From contig JBDKSF010000009.1 in the NCBI GenBank assembly GCA_039680785.1, positions 1 through 36,023 on the forward strand: 36,023 nucleotides of DNA, given 5' to 3'. Positions within the stretch are counted from its first letter, which is position 1; each line of letters begins with the position of its first letter. This stretch comes from Candidatus Cloacimonas sp. (GTDB taxonomy: Bacteria; Cloacimonadota; Cloacimonadia; Cloacimonadales; Cloacimonadaceae). A program made the translations under genes and the position numbers. Shown in pieces: positions 6,166-13,489 of the stretch. Below the pieces are notes generated by a model, which worked only from the letters and a program-made list of their open reading frames with translations, ran no database searches and was not told where the DNA came from.

Positions 6166-8813
6166 AAAAGTTCTTCCAGGAGATTTTTCAGCAGTTCCAG
6201 CTTAGTATTTACTTCGGTAAATTTCTCTTTTTCTTTGGCGACAATTTCCTCTTTGGCATTATTCAGGAAATTGGGATTAGTCAGTTTTGCCTGAATACCG
6301 TTTAGTTCTTTAGCCAACTTTTCAATTTGTTTGCTGAGGCGATTTTTTTCACTTTCAATATCCACCAATCCGCTTAAGGGCAAAAATATCTCTATATTCC
6401 TAACTACGGAAGCAATTGCAGCTTTGGGTTTGGCAATATTCACCCCGCCGGAGAGAGTTTTCACTTTTGCCAAACGCCGGAAGTAAGCCATATAATTTTC
6501 AAAGAGTTCCGTTTGCGAACTTTCGGCAAAGCGAATAACAACATCAATTTCCTGAGCGGGAGCTAAGTTAATTTGTTTCCGCAAGTTCCGAATGGCAGTT
6601 ATGCTTTCCTGCACAAAGCTCATATTATTATCAATATCATTATCTATCAGGGTTTCATCTGCCTCAGGAAAAGCGGCCACAATTAGCGCATCTTCTTCCA
6701 TCGGGAAGATTTTTTTAATGTTCTGCCAGATCTCTTCCGTAATAAAAGGCATAATTGGATGCAGCAAACGCATTCCATTTTGCATTACATTCAGCAGAAT
6801 ATATTTTGCCGTTAAGCTGCTTTCCTTTTCGGCAGAAGGATTTAAACGATCTTTACTCAGCTCAATATACCAGCTGCAAAATTCATCCCACATAAACTTG
6901 AAGATAGCGTTGGCAGCATCGTTAAACCTTAAATTTTCATAGTGTTCGCGCACTTCGTTTATTACTTCCTGCAGACGAGAAATTATCCATCTATCGGCAA
7001 GTTCCAGCTGCAATTCATTTTCTGAGGGCAATCCTTCAATATTTTCCGCATTCAGCATAATGAATCTATAGGCATTCCACATTTTATTGGCAAAGTTGCG
7101 TCCTGTTTCCAAAATGCTTTCGCTGAAAATAACATCCGCACCTTTCGGAGTGCCAAAAATCATACTGAACCTTAAAGCATCGGCACCCACGGTTTTAATT
7201 AAATCAATCGGATCAGGAGAATTACCCAAGGACTTGCTCATTTTGCGTCCGATGTCATCTCTCACGGTTCCATGAAGCAAAACAGTGTCAAAGGGAATTT
7301 TATCCCTAAAATGGAGAGTGCTCATAATCATTCTGGCAACCCACAGGTAGATAATTTCCGGAGCCGTAATTAACACATTGGTAGGAAGATAGTATTTAAG
7401 ATCTGCTGTTTCGTCAGGCCAACCCATTGTAGAAAATGGCCATAACCAACTGGAAAACCAAGTATCCAGCACATCGGAATCCTGAGTGAATTTCGTTCCG
7501 CCACATTGAGGACACTTTTCCGGCATTGCTTTTGCCACAATCATATTGTTACAATTATCACAATAATATACAGGAATGCGATGTCCCCACCAAATTTGCC
7601 GTGAGATACACCAGTCCCGAATATTGTTCATCCAGTGCATATAGACCTTTGTCCAGCGTTCTGGTTGAAACTTAACTTCTCCCTTTTCCACAACTTCTAT
7701 GGCTTTTTTGGCTAAGGGAGCCATTTTTACAAACCACTGATCGGAAAGATATGGCTCCACTATTGTATTACAACGATAACAACGACCTACGGAATAAGGA
7801 TGTGTTTCCGTTTTTTCCAAAAGATTCTGTTCGGATAGCATTTGTAAAACTTTTTCCCGGCAGGCATAGCGTTCTAAACCTTCAAAATCCTTTCCTGCAT
7901 TTGCATTCATAATTCCGGTTTCATCCATCACCAAAATCTGCGGTAAATTGTGCCGGATGCCAATTTCAAAATCGTTGGGATCGTGGGCGGGAGTCACTTT
8001 CACGCAACCAGTTCCAAAATCACGATCAACATATTCATCCGCAATAATAGGTATCTTTCTATCCGTTAAGGGCAACAACAGTTCTTTTCCAAGTAAGGAT
8101 ATATAGCGTTCATCTTTTGGATTTACGGCAACAGCAACATCTCCCAACATTGTTTCCGGACGAGTTGTAGCCACCGTTACATAACCATTTCCATCAGCAA
8201 AAGGATAATGAATATACCAAAGGTGACCATTTTCATCCGTATGCTCCACTTCGTCATTCGCCAAAGCGGTAACGCAACGCGGACACCAGTTGATAATATA
8301 TTTCCCTTTATAGATCAAGCCCTCTTCATATAAAGTTACAAAGACCTCTTTCACAGCTCGCGAAAGCATATCATCCATCGTAAAACGCAAACGCTCCCAA
8401 TCGCAACTTGCGCCTAAAAGCTTTAACTGATCTATGATTATATTGCCTTTTTCATTTTTCCACTGCCAGATTTTTTCCACCAGTTTTTCTCTACCCAATT
8501 CCTGACGCGTGATACCCTGTTTGGCAAGATCTTTTTCCACCATATTTTGAGTGGCAATTCCAGCATGATCTACGCCCGGTAACCAAAGAGTTGGTTCACC
8601 CTTCATTCGATGATAACGAACAGCAACATCTTGCAAAGTATTATTGAGAACATGTCCAATATGCAAAATTCCCGTTACATTAGGAGGGGGCATCAGAACG
8701 GTGAACGGTTTTTGAGCTGAGTTTTCTCGGGGCTTGAAATAGCCGTTTTCTTCCCAAAATTTATACCATTTCTTCTCCAAATCCTGTGGTTCATAAGCTT
8801 TACTTATTTCCAT
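6162..8813 (-). CDS. valS: Valyl-tRNA synthetase
   Basis: An 883-residue class I aminoacyl-tRNA synthetase that charges tRNA-Val with valine. The HIGH motif is at residues 51-54 within PPPNVTGILHIGH. The CP1 editing domain, which clears mis-charged threonine, lies between about 190 and 350 with the expected TTRPETMLGD and TPAHDPNDFEIG segments. KMSKS is at 524-528 in GRKMSKSLGNSPDP. The anticodon-binding helical domain follows, and a C-terminal coiled coil at about 810-883 carries the VDIESEKNRLSKQIEKL start typical of ValS. A Cys4 zinc-ribbon-like insertion (CDNC and CPQC) is present in the 410-440 region. The length is typical. The TAG stop falls in a dispersed palindromic repeat. It is a single-gene transcription unit with a TTGACG box about 90 bases upstream. 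Confidence 0.98.
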   Translation of the reverse strand: MEISKAYEPQDLEKKWYKFWEENGYFKPRENSAQKPFTVLMPPPNVTGILHIGHVLNNTLQDVAVRYHRMKGEPTLWLPGVDHAGIATQNMVEKDLAKQGITRQELGREKLVEKIWQWKNEKGNIIIDQLKLLGASCDWERLRFTMDDMLSRAVKEVFVTLYEEGLIYKGKYIINWCPRCVTALANDEVEHTDENGHLWYIHYPFADGNGYVTVATTRPETMLGDVAVAVNPKDERYISLLGKELLLPLTDRKIPIIADEYVDRDFGTGCVKVTPAHDPNDFEIGIRHNLPQILVMDETGIMNANAGKDFEGLERYACREKVLQMLSEQNLLEKTETHPYSVGRCYRCNTIVEPYLSDQWFVKMAPLAKKAIEVVEKGEVKFQPERWTKVYMHWMNNIRDWCISRQIWWGHRIPVYYCDNCNNMIVAKAMPEKCPQCGGTKFTQDSDVLDTWFSSWLWPFSTMGWPDETADLKYYLPTNVLITAPEIIYLWVARMIMSTLHFRDKIPFDTVLLHGTVRDDIGRKMSKSLGNSPDPIDLIKTVGADALRFSMIFGTPKGADVIFSESILETGRNFANKMWNAYRFIMLNAENIEGLPSENELQLELADRWIISRLQEVINEVREHYENLRFNDAANAIFKFMWDEFCSWYIELSKDRLNPSAEKESSLTAKYILLNVMQNGMRLLHPIMPFITEEIWQNIKKIFPMEEDALIVAAFPEADETLIDNDIDNNMSFVQESITAIRNLRKQINLAPAQEIDVVIRFAESSQTELFENYMAYFRRLAKVKTLSGGVNIAKPKAAIASVVRNIEIFLPLSGLVDIESEKNRLSKQIEKLAKELNGIQAKLTNPNFLNNAKEEIVAKEKEKFTEVNTKLELLKNLLEELL

Positions 8814-8880
8814 TTTGATAGTTACCTCGCTTTAATGTCGTTGTTGCTGCTTTTGCTAAATATAATTTATCTATTTTAAA

Positions 8881-8909
8881 CCAATTCTGAAAAGAGGATT
8901 TGGCGTCAA
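8881..8909 (-). promoter_or_regulatory. Candidate valS promoter
   Basis: Minus-strand TTGACG (8909-8904), a 17-base spacer and AATTGG. The -35 box is good and the -10 is weak. It lies about 70-95 bases before the valS ATG, leaving a leader of about 60 bases in which I see no T-box structure. Confidence 0.4.
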
Positions 8910-8922
8910 GGAAAAGCTGTTT

Positions 8923-8997
8923 TGAGTGAGGTGGATTGATTTTACACCGAAAACACCGAAAAAACCGAAAATACCGAAAAAAAGGGGAGCACACAGA
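8923..8997. repeat. Left flank repeat of the R-M cassette with 9-bp CCGAAAA array
   Basis: Four 9-bp units (CACCGAAAA, CACCGAAAA, AACCGAAAA, TACCGAAAA) run from 8945 to 8980, preceded by GAGTGAGG and TTTTACACC and followed by GGGGAGCACACAG. A decayed copy with the same order of blocks is found at 12449-12519 on the other side of the R-M genes. Confidence 0.75.
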
Positions 8998-9018
8998 TAA
9001 AAAAGATTATAGGCCTGG

Positions 9019-9050
9019 GATGAACAGGATGAACAGGATTTACAGGATTT
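9019..9050. repeat. Short CAGGAT tandem tract
   Basis: GATGAACAGGAT, GAACAGGAT and TTACAGGAT follow each other, giving three CAGGAT cores about 9-10 bases apart. This is a small low-complexity intergenic repeat; no function is visible. Confidence 0.6.
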
Positions 9051-9080
9051 CTAATTTTAGTTTCATCAGGAATGATACAT

Positions 9081-9240
9081 ACTAACGACAGGTTTTAACC
9101 CGTTGCAAAATAGGATAAATAATAAGTCCCAGCGGGACGACAGGTACTAACGACGGGTTTTAACCCGTTGCAAAGTAGGATAAATATTAAGTCCCAGCGG
9201 GACGACAGGTATTAACGACGGGTTTTTAACCCGGCGCAAA
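9081..9240. repeat. 65-bp tandem repeat with two hairpins per unit, 2.5 copies
   Basis: Units start at 9081, 9146 and 9211 (period 65), the third truncated. Each unit holds ACGGGTT-TT-AACCCGT (first arm changed in copy 1) and GTCCC-AGC-GGGAC, both able to form short hairpins, separated by TGCAAARTAGGATAAAT. The regular spacing is repeat-like, but there are too few copies and no cas genes, so this is not a CRISPR array. Confidence 0.85.
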
Positions 9241-9244
9241 ATAA

Positions 9245-9486
9245 AGGAGGGTTGATTTCCTCGTCAACCACAACAAACAAACTTTCAAGCTGTCATAGAA
9301 TTTAGTGGAAACTGCATAATTTAGTTGTCAGAGGAACGACGAGGATTTCGTTCTTCCTTTTCCATAGTTTCAACAGATTTGGTATTAGAAACAAGAATAA
9401 CTACGCCGCAAAAATACAGGAGGGTTGATTTCCTCGTCAACCACAACAAACAAACTATCAAGCTGTCATAGAATTTAGTGGAAACT
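9245..9486. repeat. Pair of 69-bp direct repeats
   Basis: Copies at 9245-9313 and 9418-9486 differ at one position. Each begins AGGAGGGTTGATTTCC, contains the hairpin GGTTGA/TCAACC and ends in TTTAGTGGAAACT. The 104 bases between them include a further dyad GAACGA/TCGTTC. Similarity continues weakly after each copy to GTTGTCAG. No gene is visible in the whole stretch 8814-9658. Confidence 0.9.
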
Positions 9487-9593
9487 TGATAACTCGGTTG
9501 TCAGCATTTATCCTCTGTATTTACACAATTGTGATGTATTCTATGGATAGCAAAATAAGGCAGAAGTAAAAAAATACAAAGAAAAAAAAGAAG

Positions 9594-9622
9594 TTGACAC
9601 TAAATAGAGAGTAATAATGAAT
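9594..9622 (+). promoter_or_regulatory. Candidate promoter of the R-M operon
   Basis: TTGACA at 9594-9599 is followed by 17 bases and ATGAAT, which would start transcription near 9629. That fits the ATG at 9659 as start of the methyltransferase and argues against the ATG at 9617, which would lie inside the promoter. Confidence 0.45.
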
Positions 9623-9658
9623 AGTCCTAAATTTATTGTGTGGAGCGTTAGCTACATT

Positions 9659-11605
9659 ATGAGTCAGGAAACCTTATTATCTCTGAAACAAGCTGCCTCA
9701 GAGTTAAATGTATCAGAAGCTACAATCCGTAATTGGATTAAACTGGAACTTATTACACCGTTTAATATGAGAAAGAATATAATTGCCAAAAATGAAGTTA
9801 TCAGAATAAGAAATCAAATATTGAATGGTGACATTAGTAAATTAAGATCAAGAGCAAATAAGCTTAGCAGTTCTAATTCTTTTGTCCCAAATGAATATAT
9901 TTCCACTCAGCTTGGCGATATTTTAATTAAAATCAATGCTATTTGCCAAAAAGCGGAACTATCTATTAGTGATGCAATGTTTTATTCTACTCTGCTGATT
10001 CTTTTGCATCAGCAGGAAGTTACTATTATAAAATGTAGTAAACCACATACAACTAAGTTTTGTTTTAGAAGAAAGAATGTTGAACTTATTATGTTAGAAT
10101 GGGAAAAGGAATTATCTGAAAACTATAATGAAATTATCACTAAACAATTGCTTGAAGGTGTTTGTTTTAATATAGACAGCTGTAAAGTTGACTTACTTGG
10201 GGCATTATATCAGGTTATTATGAAAGAAGGTAATAAATCATCAAAAGGGTCTTATTTTACCCCTGCCTTCATTATTGATGATATAATTTCCCGATATTAC
10301 AAAGAAAATGATAAAATTCTTGATCCTTGTTGTGGCTCAGGTCAATTTCTACTGAGGTTTGCCAAGCAAAGTAAGTGCTCTTACGAAAATTTATTTGGCA
10401 TAGACATTGATAAAATTTGCGTTAGAATAGCAGCTATCAATCTTTTACTCTGGTATAATAACGCAGATTTCACTCCGCATATATATCATCTCAATACTCT
10501 TCAAGATATTGACCCGAATTCATTCTTTGATGAACATAGTTTCTTATATGATACTTTTGATATTGTAGCTACTAATCCTCCTTGGGGTTCTGTTATAGAT
10601 AGATACAGATATAAGAATAAATTCCCTCAGATATCTTCAGGTGAATCATTCTCTTACTTTCTTGTTATGTCGCACCTTTTTGCTAAGCACAAAGGTATTG
10701 TTTCCTTTGTGCTGCCTGAATCCATACTTAACATTCATATACATAAAGATATAAGAAAATACATCTTAGAACATTTTAATATTATTCAAATTACTGACTT
10801 AGGAAAAGTATTTACTGGTGTCTTTACCAAAGTATATCGTCTTGACCTGAAGAAAGAAACTCCTTTTCCTGAGCATTTGGTTCAAATTCAAAGAGACAAT
10901 AATATTTTTAGCCAAAATCAATCGGTTTATTTCGCTAATTCAGATTATATATTTAATCTCCAATATCAAGAAGATGTTTCAGATATTATTAACAAAGTGT
11001 ATGCTAAAAATCACTTAACTCTTAAAAACAACGCAGATTGGGCATTAGGAATTGTTACCGGTAATAATGATAAATATATTAGCAAAGAATGCAAAGCCGG
11101 ATATGAAGAAATTTATCGTGGCAAAGATGTATTTCCTCTCTTTTTGGATAAAGCAAATGAATATATCCTATTCCAACCAGAAATATTTCAGCAAGTTGCT
11201 CCTGAATGGAAATATCGTGCCAAGGAAAAGCTTGTCTACAGGTTTATATCTAATCAACTAATCTTCGCTTATGATAATAGACAAGTGCTTACATTAAACA
11301 GTGCAAATATTTGTATTCCTAAGTTTTCTGGTATTTTAATGCAGACCATTGCAGTAATATTCAACACCCAAATATATAATTTTTTGTTTTCTTTCCTTTG
11401 TAACACTCATAAAGTGTTAAGGTCAGACCTGGAAAAATTACCAATCCCTCTAGATTTTCTGAAAACTAACGCTGAGATTCACGATATAACAAGAGCAATA
11501 TTCGCGGGAAATAGTTCTTTGGAAAGTATGGATAGTTATCTTTTCCGTTATCTTGAAATTACGGAAGAACAGCAGCAAAAAATACATAATTACAGGAGAA
11601 AATAA
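9659..11605 (+). CDS. HTH-fused N6-adenine DNA methyltransferase of a type II R-M system
   Basis: About 648 residues from the chosen ATG. Residues 7-34 form a MerR/excisionase-like helix-turn-helix (LSLKQAASELNVSEATIRNW). The catalytic domain has motif X GSYFTP at 197-202, the SAM-binding motif I DPCCGSGQF at 222-230, GIDID next, and the catalytic motif IV NPPW at 306-309, which marks amino-methylation of adenine. The last 200 residues resemble the TaqI/Eco57I-type target-recognition region (TGNNDKYI, YRGKDVFPLF). The start at 9659 has GGAG 13 bases upstream and fits the TTGACA box at 9594; a longer start at 9617 exists. The next gene overlaps by one base (TAATG), as is usual for a methylase-endonuclease pair. 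The gene is AT-rich with many AGA and ATA codons relative to its neighbours, suggesting transfer. The target sequence is unknown. Confidence 0.85.
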   Translation: MSQETLLSLKQAASELNVSEATIRNWIKLELITPFNMRKNIIAKNEVIRIRNQILNGDISKLRSRANKLSSSNSFVPNEYISTQLGDILIKINAICQKAELSISDAMFYSTLLILLHQQEVTIIKCSKPHTTKFCFRRKNVELIMLEWEKELSENYNEIITKQLLEGVCFNIDSCKVDLLGALYQVIMKEGNKSSKGSYFTPAFIIDDIISRYYKENDKILDPCCGSGQFLLRFAKQSKCSYENLFGIDIDKICVRIAAINLLLWYNNADFTPHIYHLNTLQDIDPNSFFDEHSFLYDTFDIVATNPPWGSVIDRYRYKNKFPQISSGESFSYFLVMSHLFAKHKGIVSFVLPESILNIHIHKDIRKYILEHFNIIQITDLGKVFTGVFTKVYRLDLKKETPFPEHLVQIQRDNNIFSQNQSVYFANSDYIFNLQYQEDVSDIINKVYAKNHLTLKNNADWALGIVTGNNDKYISKECKAGYEEIYRGKDVFPLFLDKANEYILFQPEIFQQVAPEWKYRAKEKLVYRFISNQLIFAYDNRQVLTLNSANICIPKFSGILMQTIAVIFNTQIYNFLFSFLCNTHKVLRSDLEKLPIPLDFLKTNAEIHDITRAIFAGNSSLESMDSYLFRYLEITEEQQQKIHNYRRK

Positions 11606-12360
11606 TGGAACAACTTGAACAATTTTTGAAGGAACAAATATCATTTCTTAGCGATAAAGAACATAATGAGCTGGTTGGTAGGTTAGCTAATTTGATATCT
11701 GCGTATCCCTTTAATCAATATGAATTTATAATTTCCACTCTTTTAGGATTAGATAAACTTACTACTGAAGATTACTATGCTTTAAGAGATGACTATATAG
11801 GAAGAAATATGTTTTTATACCTATATGAAATCAGTGCTCCAAGAGGATTTGGTGAGACATGGGGTCAAAGCCATCTTAAGGAGTTAGTTCCGCAATTAGA
11901 AAAACCTTCTAAAAAAAAGGACCCTAATTATTCAGGAGAATATGATTTTCTTTTAGACGATATAGTTAAGATTGAAGTGAAAGCATCTCGGGCAGTAGAT
12001 TTTAATAGTGATGAACCTCTATACATAAAGGCATTATCCTCAAATTCGCGTAAGCGTTTTGATATGAATTTTCAACAGATAAAACCCTATTGCTGTGATG
12101 TATTTGTCTGGATTGCAGTTTGGCGTGATCTGATTAGGTATTGGGTTCTATCTTCTAAAGAGGTCTTTAGTGATAAAAACTATTCTACTGGGCAACATAG
12201 AGGAAATCACAATGAAGGACAACTTCATATTAACGAAAGAAATATAAAACAATATAACAAGTATTTATCATCTCCCGATAAATTATTGAAAGCGTTAAGA
12301 AATGCATATAAGCGACAGATAGGTATTATGGGTAAAAAACGCAATCCCTCAAGAATATAG
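11605..12360 (+). CDS. Restriction endonuclease, PD-(D/E)xK type, partner of the upstream methyltransferase
   Basis: A 251-residue protein that I do not recognise as a named enzyme. A PD-(D/E)xK-like core is visible: the acidic segment GEYDFLLDD at residues 111-119 followed by the hydrophobic strand IVKIEVKAS at 120-128 gives D114 (or D118/D119), E124 and K126. The region after it (FVWIAVWRDLIRYWVLS) continues as a beta strand, and GQHRGNHNEGQLHI near 195-208 may be a recognition or scaffold element. AGGAG lies just before the ATG, which overlaps the methyltransferase stop as TAATG, so translation is probably coupled. The position and size fit a type II endonuclease whose sites are protected by the upstream methylase. 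Activity and specificity are inferred only from context and the motif. Confidence 0.72.
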   Translation: MEQLEQFLKEQISFLSDKEHNELVGRLANLISAYPFNQYEFIISTLLGLDKLTTEDYYALRDDYIGRNMFLYLYEISAPRGFGETWGQSHLKELVPQLEKPSKKKDPNYSGEYDFLLDDIVKIEVKASRAVDFNSDEPLYIKALSSNSRKRFDMNFQQIKPYCCDVFVWIAVWRDLIRYWVLSSKEVFSDKNYSTGQHRGNHNEGQLHINERNIKQYNKYLSSPDKLLKALRNAYKRQIGIMGKKRNPSRI

Positions 12361-12448
12361 ATTATAGTGTCCAAAGAAAAATAATTCACTTTATTTAGCA
12401 ATGTGTTAGCTAAAAATATGCGAAAGTTGAACTAAAATTGTTTTAGCA

Positions 12449-12519
12449 GTGAGGAGAAAATTTTTACACCAAAAACACCGTAAAACCGATAATACCAAAC
12501 AAGATGGGAGCACTCAGGA
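12449..12519. repeat. Right flank repeat of the R-M cassette (decayed copy of 8923-8997)
   Basis: CAGTGAGGAG, TTTTTACACC, CAAAAACACCGTAAAACCG, AATACCAAACAAG and TGGGAGCACTCAG occur in the same order and spacing as the blocks at 8923-8997, with point changes and small indels. The two copies are about 3.5 kb apart and bracket the R-M genes. Confidence 0.6.
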
Positions 12520-12575
12520 TTGCTTTTAGAAACAAGGATTTTTAAGATTTTCCAGAGAGAGGCGAATATAAACAG

Positions 12576-12633
12576 GTCATAAGATATCAATTAACTTACT
12601 ATAAATAAGTCATAAGATATCAATTAACTTACT
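12576..12633. repeat. 25-bp perfect direct repeat
   Basis: GTCATAAGATATCAATTAAC followed by TTACT occurs at 12576-12600 and again at 12609-12633 with an 8-base spacer (ATAAATAA). It lies just past the 3' end of the minus-strand peptidase gene and 215 bases past the endonuclease stop. Nothing else is visible in 12361-12652. Confidence 0.92.
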
Positions 12634-12652
12634 CAATTTAGGGAAGGAAGAA

Positions 12653-13489
12653 TCAATGTATCTTGATTATTTTGGTAATTACTTTTTCCTTGCCTGAGGT
12701 TACTTTAACAAAATAAACTCCGGAGCCAGTGATTTTTCCTGCATTATCTTTTCCGTTCCAGATAAATTGCAGGTCTTTATGAGGATAGCCATTAAATACG
12801 CTTTGCACGATTTGTCCTTTCAGATTGTAGATTTTAACATCCATCAATTTGCTCGGATCAGCATTTTCTACAGTTAATGTCGTTTCATTCACGAAGGGAT
12901 TAGGATAATTGGGAAGTACCTTTAGTCCTATATTAGGAGGGGGAATATCGGGTTTGGTTGTTTCCTGGAAAAGGTTAGCAAACACATATTTAATTAAATT
13001 TGTAGCCGACTCAGCTTGCATATTGTAAAGTGGAAAACTTAAACATACTGTTTGACCTTCTGCATAGTTGTGATGAATACCTACACTTTTCCCATTTAAG
13101 GAACCCTGATTGCTATCAGAACCATAATCGGAGCCATACTGATAAATACTTTCCTCAGGATTCACCGGTTCCAATCCTTCCACACCAAAGATATGACCAT
13201 TCCAAGTGGACAATGTTTTTAAACTATCAACTTGGAGAGCCGGATAATTTTCATCATTGGGAATTGCATATTTAAAGCGTGCTTGTCCACTATAATTTAC
13301 ACCCCCGATTCCCAAAACTTCATAAATAAAACTATCTGCAGAAAATAATGCTGGATAGCCAGCATTCATTTCAAATGCCTTACCCGGATAATAGACAGTA
13401 ATAAATAAATTACCTCCCAACCGGATATATTGTTCTAAAGCATCACGAATCTCGTAGGGATATGTGTTATCACTCATATCATTGCCATG
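12653..13489 (-). pseudogene. C-terminal part of the M28 peptidase, cut off by an in-frame amber codon
   Basis: This segment is in the same frame as the upstream peptidase piece and is separated from it only by TAG at 13492-13490, followed at once by the codons HGND and then ATG at 13477. It continues a partly started domain (YPYEIRDALEQYIRLGGNLFI, a Rossmann-like, amidotransferase-like pattern). It ends with a FlgD-like secretion or sorting domain: PNYPNPFVNETTL, then VKIYNLKGQIV, WNGKDNAGKITGSGVYFVKV and a basic terminus. No ribosome-binding site is evident before ATG 13477 and there is no signal peptide, so independent expression would give a non-exported product. The likely ancestral codon is TGG, giving SILWHGND. 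It could also be a sequencing error or a strain-specific mutation. Confidence 0.75.

Noticed and set aside
9081-9240. Regularly spaced repeats that might be a CRISPR array
   Set aside because: The 65-bp period is continuous repeat rather than repeat plus unique spacers, there are only 2.5 copies and no cas genes.
9617-9658. ATG at 9617 as start of the methyltransferase
   Set aside because: It would lie within the predicted promoter; residues before the HTH would be an unusual 14-residue addition, and the start at 9659 begins directly before the HTH.
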